Assembly: GCA_026225395.1 (NCBI GenBank)
Contig: JAMFSR010000015.1
Coordinates: forward strand, 1-64,000
From: Granulicella sapmiensis
GTDB lineage: Bacteria > Acidobacteriota > Terriglobia > Terriglobales > Acidobacteriaceae
Reading direction: 5' to 3'
Length of the DNA: 64,000 nucleotides
Part shown: positions 55,901 through 63,598 of the stretch, in pieces
Position numbering within the stretch: position 1 is the stretch's first letter
Layout: each line of letters begins with the position of its first letter
The notes under the pieces: generated by a model
Told to the model about the DNA's origin: nothing
Seen by the model: only the letters and a program-made list of their open reading frames with translations
The model's database searches: none
Program-made: the position numbers and the translations under genes

Positions 55901-56265
55901 TAGGGCTGCTGCTGGATGAGGTCGGGTGGGGTTTCGGCGCGGTTGGCTTTGTAACCGGCGTACTCGATGGTGTCGAACTGCTGGGTTTTGATGTTGAACT
56001 TCTGGACGTCCTTCATCTGCTTGGCTTGTTCGTTGCGATGGACGGGGGCGCCGACGTCGTAGACTGCGGCGAGGTACTCGGGCGCGAAGTCTTTGCGGAG
56101 CTTGTTGATCATGTTGACGAAGACGTAGGTGGCCGCGGTGGGAACGCCGGTGCGCGTGGTCATGGGGCGGGAGCGCTGCATGGCGTGGTAGGCGCGGTAG
56201 ATGAAGGCCATGGAGTCGAGGAGGTAAATGGGCGGCTTGGCGGAGGGCGGCGTTGCGTCAGACAT
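52993..56265 (-). CDS. polA: DNA polymerase I with repeat-derived insertions
   Basis: 1090 residues against the usual 880-950. 5' nuclease domain: LLDSMAFIYRAYHAM, YEADDVIG, VSPDKDM, GIGDKGS. Polymerase motifs A (DYSQIELRLMAHFS), B (RARAKAVNFGIVYGIS) and C (LQVHDELLF) are intact. In the proofreading domain the DxE of Exo I and Asp of Exo II (HDLKAVLRAL) are missing, so 3'-5' exonuclease is probably inactive, as in Taq. The extra length lies in the linker (about 370-690), which holds palindromic repeats (54999-55079, 54261-54299), a tandem repeat (54815-54849) and a duplicated 39-bp unit (54337-54414), all in frame. ATG 56265 gives MSDATPPSAK. Confidence 0.94.
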   Translation of the reverse strand: MSDATPPSAKPPIYLLDSMAFIYRAYHAMQRSRPMTTRTGVPTAATYVFVNMINKLRKDFAPEYLAAVYDVGAPVHRNEQAKQMKDVQKFNIKTQQFDTIEYAGYKANRAETPPDLIQQQPYIRRALEAFRIPILYYEGYEADDVIGTLSCQISALGHHVYVVSPDKDMMQLVNEHVSILNPTKDNLVLNAAKVEEVLGVPPERVIDVMALRGDAIDNIPGAPGIGDKGSVELIQTFGTVEGALDGAAEVKKKTYRESLQNNRDNILLSKELVTIHTSVPIEFSLSDMRTQPVDNAACRALFTELEFTTLLKDLAPDIDATPTTYTTNATETDLANLLTEARNPTPNALTPHSSSPQTSTDTEPLTTTQLKTQNSTEPVLPQAATIVGSSQRVATNAGAPDPGSPAGVLGPLGWGLSLLEIGVSREARGLAIALAATAQSLSEEIAAEPDIEAEPEPEAPTTMSLFGTPEPEVSKLYPLSSTLSPSDPACLLGLAVAPTHAISLGLDTPGLREALEDPTLPKLVHDLKAVLRALEPHNVTLRGPITDVMLQSYLLNPTHTSHTLIDIAARSTSRALLHQPTKENPTDPKRLPEAAAAIIRLATTFTTQLHETHAAPTIPKDSPELGGAITIPKDSPELGGAITTEMLFADKRPSENPGAPDLSHLEIGEDAATSASGLNETSTLLDVYTHLDLPLVSVLLRMEQSGVRVDSNLLREQSSRLAVQIDDLAEKIYASSGNRFNINSPKQLGDVLFNKMSLPQPIKYGKGKTISTAIDVLEGLATEHEVPALVIEHRQLQKLKGTYLDALPQLADAQGRIHTTFNQVGTATGRLSSTNPNLQNIPIRTAVGREIRAAFIAAPGNKLMSADYSQIELRLMAHFSQDPLLLDAYRTGKDIHTLTAAEVFEVDPATMSKEVRARAKAVNFGIVYGISPFGLAAQLGIDQKIAKAYIEKYFDRYKGVAAFIESTLEQVRRDQYVKTAFGRIRPIPDIQSRNPNQRGFAERTAVNTPLQGTAADLIKIAMLRIDAAMQSRNLRSLMTLQVHDELLFDVVPEEAEEMQHLVKTEMESAATFSIPIVADVGLGDNWRDIK
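54261..54299. repeat. In-frame palindromic repeat A, copy in polA
   Basis: 10-bp arms CCCCGATCTC and GAGATCGGGG around CAAGTGCGA, followed by GGCACCCGG. Translated in polA it gives GAPDLSHLEIGED. The same arms and peptide are in queA at 57617. Confidence 0.85.
54337..54414. repeat. 39-bp tandem duplication in polA
   Basis: Two perfect 39-bp copies encode IPKDSPELGGAIT twice in the PolA linker; perfect identity points to a recent duplication. Confidence 0.9.
54815..54849. repeat. In-frame tandem repeat B in polA
   Basis: GAGAGTGTAGAGGATAGAGG then ATAGAGTTTAGAGAC; encodes [12 protein letters not shown] in polA. Matches units in queA and after glmM. Confidence 0.85.
54999..55079. repeat. Composite in-frame palindromic repeat A in polA
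   Basis: Arm CCCCGATCTC and loop CAAAAGCGA as in the other copies, but the second arm is split by a 42-base GC-rich block (ACCCCACCCCAACGGGCC to GGGGACCCCGG) before ATCGGGGGCACCCG. It looks like one palindrome nested in another; encodes GAPDPGSPAGVLG and WGLSLLEIG. Confidence 0.75.
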
Positions 56266-56309
56266 GATGTTTTGATGGTACGGCAGTGGGCCTGCGCTAC
56301 AGTAGATCG

Positions 56310-56813
56310 ATGAAGATTCGGTTTTTGGGGCTGGCATTCGGATTGGCTGTGGCGGTTGGACAGCCGGGTATCGCGGTTGGGGCTCAGGGTAATGAGGCGA
56401 CTGCGCAGGCGGTGAGTTGCACGCTGGTGAAGGATACCTACTCCTGCGACTGGGGTGTGTTTAAGAAGACGCTGACAGCGGCGAAGACGGTGGCGATTCG
56501 AAGCAAGCCGATGGACCCGGGTGGGGACAGGTTGTTGAACAAGTTGGTGGGCTCTCTGGGCAAGGAGGCAGTGACCTCGCCGGAGGAACGAGCGGATTTG
56601 GTGATGGTGATGGTTCCGGCGGAGAGCAGCGGCATTTTCTTTGGGCCGGGCGGACGGACACTGGCGACGCTGCGGATTTATGGGCGGGGATCGCTCGATA
56701 GCCGCGGTCCGTTGCTTTGGGCGGAGACGCTGGACGGGCAGCCGGATATTCCGTGGCCTTCGGTGGTGTATCAGCTGGTAAGCCAGTTTCAATCGCGAGT
56801 GACCGGGCGCTGA
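56310..56813 (+). CDS. Secreted protein of unknown function
   Basis: 167 residues; signal peptide (FLGLAFGLAVAVGQPGIAVGAQG), then TAAKTVAIRSKPMDPGGDRLLNKLVGSL and ERADLVMVMVPAES, a layout reminiscent of small DUF4136-like periplasmic proteins. ATG 56310 begins MKIRFLG; the frame is open to 56286. Divergent from polA and overlapping none of it at this start. Confidence 0.65.
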   Translation: MKIRFLGLAFGLAVAVGQPGIAVGAQGNEATAQAVSCTLVKDTYSCDWGVFKKTLTAAKTVAIRSKPMDPGGDRLLNKLVGSLGKEAVTSPEERADLVMVMVPAESSGIFFGPGGRTLATLRIYGRGSLDSRGPLLWAETLDGQPDIPWPSVVYQLVSQFQSRVTGR

Positions 56814-56822
56814 TTCGTGGGC

Positions 56823-58040
56823 TCAGGTGATGAGCATGCAGTCTCCGTAGCTGAAGAAGCGATAGCGGGCGGTTATGGCGTGGGCGTAGGCGGCGAGCGT
56901 GGCTTCTCTGCCTGCGAAGGCGCTGACCAGCATGAGGAGCGTGGACTGGGGCAGGTGGAAGTTGGTGAGGAGGCCTTGCACGAGCTTGAACTCGTCGTTG
57001 AGGCCGGGGGATAGGAAGAGGCTGGTGGTGCCGGAGTGGGCGGTGATCGGGTTCGCGGCGTATTGGGGCAGGCGGGCGATGTGCTCGAGGGTGCGAGTGG
57101 TGGTGGTGCCTACGGCGATGATGCGTCTTCCCTGCTGAACGGCGTTGTTGATGGCTTCGGCGGTGGGCTGCGAGAGGGTGTAGGGCTCGGCGTGGAGGCG
57201 AATGTCTTCGGTGCGGTCGACGCGGATGGGCTGGAAGGTGCCGAGGCCTACGTGGAGGGCGAGGGTTGCTACTTCGATGCCTTGCTTGGTAAGGGCTTCG
57301 AGGATTTCGGGGGTGAAGTGGAGGCCGGCGGTGGGGGCGGCGGAGGAGCCGGAGGGCGAGAGTGTAGAGGATAATAGAGGATAGAGCGTAGAGACGGCCT
57401 GCTGCGCGAAGGGAGTGGAGTAGACAGTTTGATATCGCTCGCGGTCTTCGGGGGTGTTGGGTTCGGATTTGGAGCGGTGGATGTAGGGCGGGAGCGGGAG
57501 GTGGCCGATGCGGTCGAGGATGGCGTGGAAGTCGTCGGTGGGGGCGAAGCGGAGGGTGCGCTCGCCGAAGTCGGCGGCGGAGAGGACGGTTGCGGTTAGC
57601 AGCGGTGCAACTGCTTCCCCGATCTCCAAAAGCGAGAGATCGGGGGCACCCGGTTCGGTTGGCGCTTCGATGGTGTGGAAGTGGAGGGTTTCGCCGGGTT
57701 GGACTTTTTTGGCGGGCTTTACTAGGGCGGTCCAGTCGTTGTGGTCAGAGGCGAGGCGCTGGGTTAGGAGGACTTCGATGTGGCCGGTGGGGGTGGGGCT
57801 GTTGTGTTGCGTGGTGAGACCGGCGCGGGTGGCGTAGAGGCGCGCGGGCAGGACGCGGGAGTCGTTGAGGATGAGGAGGTCGCCGGGTTGCAGGAGTTGG
57901 GGGAGTTCGGGGAAAAGGTGGTCTTTGTAGGCGCCGGTTTGGCGGGAGAGTGTGAGCATGCGGCTGGCGCCACGGATTGCGGGTGGGGTTTGGGCGATGA
58001 GGTCTTCAGGGAGGTCGTAGTGGAAGTCGGAGACGAGCAT
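56823..58040 (-). CDS. queA: S-adenosylmethionine:tRNA ribosyltransferase-isomerase, with insertions
   Basis: 405 residues against about 350 usual; adds the epoxycyclopentane ring of queuosine in tRNA. Family blocks: [64 protein letters not shown] and [17 protein letters not shown]. The extra length comes from repeat A (57617-57653, [12 protein letters not shown]) and repeat B (57358-57395, [13 protein letters not shown]), both in frame between conserved blocks, so the enzyme probably works. Confidence 0.94.
   Translation of the reverse strand: MLVSDFHYDLPEDLIAQTPPAIRGASRMLTLSRQTGAYKDHLFPELPQLLQPGDLLILNDSRVLPARLYATRAGLTTQHNSPTPTGHIEVLLTQRLASDHNDWTALVKPAKKVQPGETLHFHTIEAPTEPGAPDLSLLEIGEAVAPLLTATVLSAADFGERTLRFAPTDDFHAILDRIGHLPLPPYIHRSKSEPNTPEDRERYQTVYSTPFAQQAVSTLYPLLSSTLSPSGSSAAPTAGLHFTPEILEALTKQGIEVATLALHVGLGTFQPIRVDRTEDIRLHAEPYTLSQPTAEAINNAVQQGRRIIAVGTTTTRTLEHIARLPQYAANPITAHSGTTSLFLSPGLNDEFKLVQGLLTNFHLPQSTLLMLVSAFAGREATLAAYAHAITARYRFFSYGDCMLIT
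57358..57395. repeat. In-frame tandem repeat B in queA
   Basis: GAGAGTGTAGAGGATAATAG then AGGATAGAGCGTAGAGAC; encodes [14 protein letters not shown]. Matches polA 54815-54849. Confidence 0.85.
57617..57653. repeat. In-frame palindromic repeat A, copy in queA
   Basis: 10-bp arms CCCCGATCTC and GAGATCGGGG around CAAAAGCGA, then GGCACCCG. Encodes [12 protein letters not shown] in queA, in the same orientation and frame as in polA. Confidence 0.88.
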
Positions 58041-58047
58041 AAAGGCA

Positions 58048-58074
58048 GGGATTAGGGATTAGGGATTAGGGATT
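58048..58074. repeat. (GGGATTA)n heptamer repeat
   Basis: Nearly four tandem GGGATTA units between the DUF374 gene and queA. The last codons and stop of the DUF374 gene (SLIPNP) are written in the repeat. Confidence 0.9.
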
Positions 58075-58687
58075 GTGACATGGAGACGGCTTCGTCCAGG
58101 GAGAGTTGGAGGTCGGAGAGGTTGATGGGGGTGTGGGGGGGCCAGGTGAAGGTGATGGTGGTGAAGGGTTTGGGGATCATGAAGCGGTCCCAGGAGTTGA
58201 GGTGCCAGGCGGAGGCGGGTTGGGCGTGGAAGGCACCTAGCCAAGGGGCGTCGGTGATGAGGGCCAGTTGGATGGGGCCGGATTTGGCGATGCGTGGCGG
58301 CCCTTTGGGGCCGTCGGCAGTGAAGGCGCAGATGCGGTTGGCGGCGTAGGCCTGGGTCATGCCGCGGAGGGCGGCAGCGCCGCCGCGGGTGCTGGAGCCT
58401 CGGACGGCGAGGAAGCCGAGGCGGGTGACGGTGCGGGCGATGAGTTCGCCGTCGAAAGATTGCGAGATGAGGATGGCGATGTCTTTGTTGCGGAAGCGGT
58501 GGGCGCTGGCGAGGAGAGCGCAGTGCCAGAAGGAGAAGATGGTCGGGCCGGGGATGTCGATGCCGGTGGTTGTGGCAGGGGCGTTGATGTCGCGATAACT
58601 CCATGTGGCGCCCAGGGCGCGGATGAGCGCGGCGGCGAGCGGAGGGACGATCGCGAGGAGGATGCGCTGGTTGCGGGTGAAGGCCAC
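58052..58687 (-). CDS. DUF374 lysophospholipid-acyltransferase-like protein
   Basis: 211 residues from GTG 58687 ([13 protein letters not shown]). A membrane anchor is followed by [16 protein letters not shown] and [37 protein letters not shown] and [10 protein letters not shown], the DUF374 blocks related to acyltransferases (HxxxxD-like WHCALL). The frame continues far upstream through unlikely sequence, so the internal GTG is chosen. Its C-terminus is encoded by the heptamer repeat. Likely lipid A or phospholipid acyl transfer. Confidence 0.82.
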   Translation of the reverse strand: MAFTRNQRILLAIVPPLAAALIRALGATWSYRDINAPATTTGIDIPGPTIFSFWHCALLASAHRFRNKDIAILISQSFDGELIARTVTRLGFLAVRGSSTRGGAAALRGMTQAYAANRICAFTADGPKGPPRIAKSGPIQLALITDAPWLGAFHAQPASAWHLNSWDRFMIPKPFTTITFTWPPHTPINLSDLQLSLDEAVSMSQSLIPNP

Positions 58688-58723
58688 GTGTTGAGTGTAG
58701 CTGGCGCGGTAGGATGATGGCGT

Positions 58724-59698
58724 ATGCGCTATGTAGAGTGCGGTGAAATTCGGACGTCGGCGCTGGGGTTTGGGTGTGGCTCGGTGATGGGGCGCGTGGG
58801 GAGAAAGGACTCGCTGCGGGCGATGGCGGCGGCGTGGGAAGCGGGCGTGACGCTGTTCGATACGGCGCGAAGCTATGGGTATGGCGAGGCTGAGGGGTTG
58901 CTGGGGGAGTTTCTGCTCTTCAAGCGGGAGCAGGCGGTGGTGGTGACGAAGTTTGGGATTCTGCCAAAGCCGATGACGGCGTGGAAGAGGTTTGCCAAGC
59001 CGGTGGTGCGAGGTGTTTTGCGGGTGGCGCCGGAGATTCGGGACCTGGTGCGGAAAGGGATTGTGGGGGAGATGTCGGCTGGGCATTTTGATGTGGCGAC
59101 ACTGCGGTTGTCGCTGGAAGAGAGTTTGCGGCAGTTGCGGACGGACTATGTGGATGTGCTGCTGGTGCATGAGGCGCCGGAGACGGTGTATCGGCAGGAT
59201 GATTTGATGGCGGGGCTGGAGAAGGTGGTTCGTGAAGGCAAGGCGCGGCGGACAGGTGTTGCCTCGACTCCGAAGACTGCGGCTTATGGGTGGGCGACGA
59301 AGCTTCCGGCAATTGGAGCGCTGCAGTTTCCGGCGTTTTTTCTGGGGCCGAGCCGATGGGAGCAGGAGCATGTCGGCACAAAGTTCATGATGGTGAACCA
59401 TGTGTTCGGTGGTGTGCTGTATGCGCAGCAGGCGATGAAGTTGCTGGCTGCGATGCGGAAGGATGAGGACATTGATGCGGGTTTGCGCGCGAAGCTTGAT
59501 GGGGATTTGAGGGAGCGGCTGGCGGAGATTGCGTTTGCGGCGGTGGTACGGGCGACCAAGGCGCATGTGGTGGTGGCATCGATGCTGAAGCCGGAGAATT
59601 TGCAGGCGAATCTGGTGGGGATTGAGAGTGAGAGGTTTTCCGAAGATGATGTTGCGGCGATTACGCGACGGCTGTCGATTCTAGGAACGTGGCGCTAA
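58724..59698 (+). CDS. Aldo/keto reductase
   Basis: 324 residues, (beta/alpha)8 barrel. The tetrad is visible: Asp in FDTARSYGYGEAE, Tyr in the same block, Lys in VVTKFG and His in LLVHEAPE. Overlaps the 3' end of the opposing GMC gene by 18 bases. Substrate unknown. Confidence 0.88.
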   Translation: MRYVECGEIRTSALGFGCGSVMGRVGRKDSLRAMAAAWEAGVTLFDTARSYGYGEAEGLLGEFLLFKREQAVVVTKFGILPKPMTAWKRFAKPVVRGVLRVAPEIRDLVRKGIVGEMSAGHFDVATLRLSLEESLRQLRTDYVDVLLVHEAPETVYRQDDLMAGLEKVVREGKARRTGVASTPKTAAYGWATKLPAIGALQFPAFFLGPSRWEQEHVGTKFMMVNHVFGGVLYAQQAMKLLAAMRKDEDIDAGLRAKLDGDLRERLAEIAFAAVVRATKAHVVVASMLKPENLQANLVGIESERFSEDDVAAITRRLSILGTWR

Positions 59699-61222
59699 GG
59701 CGAGGCGGTCGGCGAGGCGCAGCGTGAGGGCCATGAGTGTAAGCGTTGGGAGTGGACTGCCGCCGGTGGGGAAGGTGGCGGCGCTGGCGATGTGCAGGTT
59801 GGGGATGTCGTGGACGGTGAGGTTGGGGTTGACGACGCTGGTGCGGGGGTCGGCGCCCATGAGCGCGCCGCCCATGGGGTGGAAGACGTCTTCGAGTGCT
59901 AATGGGATGGAGTCGTCGAAGAGGGCTTCGTTCCAGTTCATGGCAGCGGGGTCGAGGAAGGGGAGCTTGGTGCGCAGGTGCGTGGCGAAGCGGCGGAGGG
60001 TTTGGATTTCGGTGGGTGAGATCTTCCAGTCGAGGAGGACAAGGGGCATGCCAAGGGCATCGCGGTCAGGGCTAAGGGTGATGCGGGAGTCGGGACGGAG
60101 TTGCTGCTCGACGTTGAGGCGAAGCGTGACGGCGGCGTGGCGTGAGATGTGGCGTCGGTGGTTGACTTTGGCTTGCCAGGCTAGATGGGCGGCGGTGATG
60201 AGGCTATCTGGAAGGCGTGGGGCGTGGGCGACTAGAGTGCGGGCGAGGGTGCCGCGCTGGCGGGCGTGGAGGATGTCGCGGACGACGGCGGGGCCGGAGT
60301 TTTCCGGCTCGTCGATGGTGAGGTGCGCGAGGACGGCGTTGAGGTGAAGCTGGTTGCGGAGGGAGGGCGTGGCTTCGAGCTTGGGGGTGTGCAGGGTGCC
60401 GTCGAAGATGCGCGGGGTGAGGGTTTGCAGGAGTTGGGTGCGGGGTTGGCCGGTGGGTTCGGCGGCGAGGACGCTGAGGTGGTCGTGGAAGTTGCGGCCT
60501 ACCTGGTCGTGGGCGTTGCCGATTCCCTGCTCGGATTGGCTGCGGGAGGCTAAGAGAAGGCGTGAGGTTTCGATGGTGCCGGCAGCGAGGACGAAGTGCG
60601 GGGCTTCGAAACGGAAGGTTGTGGCGGCGTTGTGGCGGACCATGGCGGCGGTAATGCTCGTGTCGACTTGGAGAAGTTCTGTTACGTCCGCGTGGAGGTA
60701 GAGGGTGACGCTGGCGGGGAGGGTTCGGGCGAGGGTGTTGGCGAAGTTGCGGTGGGAGAATGGAGCCCACTTGGACAGGCGGGTTTCTATGCCGTTGATT
60801 TCAGGCGTGAGCGGTGTGTGTGTTGCGGCGGCGAAGGGTACGGTTTCGAAGGGGAGATCGTTGAGGCCGAGGAGCTGTTGGGCTTCCGAGTAAAAGGGCG
60901 ACAGGGATTCGGTGGGGATCGGCCATGAGGAATCGGCCATAGGAAGGACCTGCGCGCCCCAGGTGATGGATGAGCCACCGAGGGTGCGATACCGGCCTTC
61001 GTGGAGGCCCAGGTGGGGTGCGCCGATATTGCGAGCCTGAACAAAGAGGGCCTGGCTGCGAGTTTCGAGGGTCTGGCCACCGGCTTCGAGGAGGGCTACG
61101 TCGATTCCTTGCCGGCCTAGACGGTGCGCTAGCGTGAGTCCGGCGATGCCCGCGCCGATAATGCAGACCTGTGAGCGGAAGGGTTCGGAGCGGGCTGCGA
61201 TTTGGTTGAGGTCTATCCCCAT
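59681..61222 (-). CDS. GMC-family FAD oxidoreductase
   Basis: 513 residues. FAD site GAGIAG (23-28) and EAGG, GGSSITWGAQ, and the active-site block HPMGGALMGADPRTSVVNP with TGGSPLPTLTLMAL at the end. Resembles cholesterol oxidase/glucose dehydrogenase relatives that oxidise sugars or alcohols. No signal peptide. Starts 15 bases after the ABC permease stop, so it may be the last gene of that transcript. Confidence 0.88.
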   Translation of the reverse strand: MGIDLNQIAARSEPFRSQVCIIGAGIAGLTLAHRLGRQGIDVALLEAGGQTLETRSQALFVQARNIGAPHLGLHEGRYRTLGGSSITWGAQVLPMADSSWPIPTESLSPFYSEAQQLLGLNDLPFETVPFAAATHTPLTPEINGIETRLSKWAPFSHRNFANTLARTLPASVTLYLHADVTELLQVDTSITAAMVRHNAATTFRFEAPHFVLAAGTIETSRLLLASRSQSEQGIGNAHDQVGRNFHDHLSVLAAEPTGQPRTQLLQTLTPRIFDGTLHTPKLEATPSLRNQLHLNAVLAHLTIDEPENSGPAVVRDILHARQRGTLARTLVAHAPRLPDSLITAAHLAWQAKVNHRRHISRHAAVTLRLNVEQQLRPDSRITLSPDRDALGMPLVLLDWKISPTEIQTLRRFATHLRTKLPFLDPAAMNWNEALFDDSIPLALEDVFHPMGGALMGADPRTSVVNPNLTVHDIPNLHIASAATFPTGGSPLPTLTLMALTLRLADRLALAPRS

Positions 61223-61237
61223 GTGGAGGCGACGGTG

Positions 61238-62446
61238 TTAGCTGTACTTGAGCCAGCGGAGGATTTCGGGGAGGTTCGGTTTTTTGCCGTACATGAGGAT
61301 GCCGACACGGTAGATGCGGCTGGAGATCGAGAGCACGATGTAGATGGTGACCAGGATGAGTGCGATGGACAAGGCGATCTCCCAAGGCTGCGGCATGGAG
61401 AGCGAGATGCGGAAGTTCATCAGCAGCGGCGCACAGAAGGGGATTTGCGAGACGATGCGCGAGAGTGTGGAGTTGGGGTTCGAGACCAGCGGGCCGATCA
61501 TAAGCATGCAGAAGAAGAGCGGCATCATGAGGAACATGTTGAGCTGCTGGAGCTCCTGCTCGGAGTTGGTCATAGCGCCAAGCGCGGCGGCGACGCTGGA
61601 GTAGAGCGAATAGCCGAGCGCAAAGTAGATGATGAAGAAGATGGCTTGTGTGGCGCTGATCGAAACATTGCTCATCGCGCCAGCGTAGGTGGCGATGCCG
61701 GCAGCGGCGATCATCCAGACACCGACCTGCGTGAGACCGACCGCGCCCACACCGAGGATCTTGCCGGCGAGCAACTCCTGCGGCTTGATAGTGGCAAGCA
61801 ATACTTCGAAGATGCGTGAAGTCTTCTCTTCGATGATGGAGCGGGCGACGTTCATGCCGTACATGAGGACGACCATGTACATGAGGAAGAAGAGGATGTA
61901 GGCAACGATGAAGGAGGTTCTGGCGTCGGTCTTACCTCCTTTGCCCACGATGTTGAGCTTGATGGGCTGAGTGAAGGCATCTATTTCGGAAGAGGATGCA
62001 CCGTGTTGCGTGAGGTACTCGCGCTGGATAGCGCTCTGCAAGCCATCTTTGACGGCGGTGGAAGTGGCAATGTCAGCGGAGGAGCGTGGCGTGAAATCGT
62101 AGGTGGCAGGCTGGGTGTCCTGATGGATGACGAGGTAGCCGTCGAGCTTCTTATCGTCCATCTGCTTATCGAGCGCCTTGGTGATTTCGGGCAAGGGCGG
62201 CAGGATGTCGACCGTCATGGTGGTGTCCTTGCCGTTTTCGAGCTGCTGCTTGAGATCGGTGGCAGGCTGCGGCTGCGAGGTGACGACGGCGATGTGAGAG
62301 CCGGTTTTGCTGTGATTGGCGAGCGCCGTAGCGGCGAAGATGCCGCCGCCCATGAGCGTGGGGATGAGGACCGTGGCAATGATGAAGCCCTTGGTGCGGA
62401 TGCGCTCAGTGTATTCGCGCTTTGCGATGAGCCAGATGTTATGCAT
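61238..62446 (-). CDS. ABC-2 type transporter permease (NatB-like)
   Basis: 402 residues: one N-terminal helix, a large external domain, then about five helices (FIVAYILFFLMYMVVLMYGMNVARSIIEEKTSRIFEVLL is characteristic of NatB/ABC2_membrane_3). Exports Na+, lipids or drugs in relatives. Six bases after the ATPase gene. Confidence 0.9.
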   Translation of the reverse strand: MHNIWLIAKREYTERIRTKGFIIATVLIPTLMGGGIFAATALANHSKTGSHIAVVTSQPQPATDLKQQLENGKDTTMTVDILPPLPEITKALDKQMDDKKLDGYLVIHQDTQPATYDFTPRSSADIATSTAVKDGLQSAIQREYLTQHGASSSEIDAFTQPIKLNIVGKGGKTDARTSFIVAYILFFLMYMVVLMYGMNVARSIIEEKTSRIFEVLLATIKPQELLAGKILGVGAVGLTQVGVWMIAAAGIATYAGAMSNVSISATQAIFFIIYFALGYSLYSSVAAALGAMTNSEQELQQLNMFLMMPLFFCMLMIGPLVSNPNSTLSRIVSQIPFCAPLLMNFRISLSMPQPWEIALSIALILVTIYIVLSISSRIYRVGILMYGKKPNLPEILRWLKYS

Positions 62447-62452
62447 GCTTGT

Positions 62453-63385
62453 TTACGCGAGAACGCGTCCTCCTGCTTCTTCGTCGCCGAAACTGGCGCG
62501 GACGTTTTCGATGAAGATTTCTTCGAGTGTGGGTTCCATCACTTCGAAGCGGTTGATGTGGGTTCCGTTGGCGATGGCTTCGGCTAGAATCTGTTGGGCT
62601 TCGGCTTCGGAGTGGAGCTTGATTTCGGCGATGCCGGAGTAGTTCTTGAATTCTGCGATGCCGCCGTGGCGGAGGAAGGTGTCGTCGCCGGTGAAAGAAA
62701 CCTGTAGCCGGTTACGAGGGTACTCAGCCTTGATGGCGCGCATGGAGCCGGAGAGCAAAAGCTTGCCGCGTGAGATGAGCGCGATGGAGTCGCAGAGCTT
62801 TTCGACCTGATCCATGCGGTGGGTGCTGAAGAGGATGGCTTTGCCTTCGGTGCGGAGCGAGACGAGAGTGTCCATGAGTAGTGTGGCGTTGACGGGGTCG
62901 AGGCCGCTAAAGGGCTCGTCCATGATGATGAGGTCGGGTTCGTGGAGCAGCGCGGCGATGAACTGGATCTTCTGCTGCATGCCCTTGGAGAGTTCTTCGG
63001 TCTTCTTGGCGATGGCTTCGGTGATTTCCATGCGCTCGCACCAGGCTATGGAACGCTTGCGGGCTGTGGCTTCGTCGAGGCCGTGGAGCTGGCCGAGGAA
63101 GATGAGCTGGTCGAGAACCTTCATCTTCTTGTAGAGGCCGCGTTCTTCGGGCAGGTAGCCGACTTTGTGGAGCGAGGTGCGGGCAAAAGGCTTGTCGAAG
63201 AGGCGAACCGTCCCGGAGTCAGGAACCGTCATACCAATCATCATGCGGATAGAACTGGTTTTACCGGAGCCGTTGGGGCCAAGGAGGCCGAACATGGTGC
63301 CTGGCTCGATGGACAGCGTGAGCCCCTCGACGGCGACCTTGGTGTCATAGACTTTGCGGATGTTCTGGAGTTCGACAATTGGCAT
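62453..63385 (-). CDS. ABC transporter ATP-binding protein (NatA-like)
   Basis: 310 residues. Walker A GPNGSGKT (36-43), signature LSKGMQQKIQ, Walker B LIIMDEPFSGLDP, switch His (FSTHRMDQVE). The 75-residue C-terminal DUF4162-like extension is typical of NatA/CcmA-like exporters. First gene of the ATPase-permease pair. Confidence 0.92.
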   Translation of the reverse strand: MPIVELQNIRKVYDTKVAVEGLTLSIEPGTMFGLLGPNGSGKTSSIRMMIGMTVPDSGTVRLFDKPFARTSLHKVGYLPEERGLYKKMKVLDQLIFLGQLHGLDEATARKRSIAWCERMEITEAIAKKTEELSKGMQQKIQFIAALLHEPDLIIMDEPFSGLDPVNATLLMDTLVSLRTEGKAILFSTHRMDQVEKLCDSIALISRGKLLLSGSMRAIKAEYPRNRLQVSFTGDDTFLRHGGIAEFKNYSGIAEIKLHSEAEAQQILAEAIANGTHINRFEVMEPTLEEIFIENVRASFGDEEAGGRVLA

Positions 63386-63598
63386 TTTGGGCGGACCGAG
63401 GCAGAAAGAGATGCACTTTCACAGAGGCTATGTGCCGTAGTTTACCGCAGTGCCGGGTTTCGAGAGTATCGTTCGTTTGGACATCCAAAAGCCAACAGAG
63501 ATCGTATTCGTTTAAGGGAGATTTGTTTCTTTTCATGCTGTGAAAATAGCGATCATTGATACGATGCTGTACCTGCAGAATGCCTTGAGGGTGTTTTA

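Noticed and set aside
58688..59566. Upstream extension of the DUF374 frame
   Set aside because: Antisense to the aldo/keto reductase, Arg/His/Pro-rich, unlike a protein; the internal GTG fits the family start.
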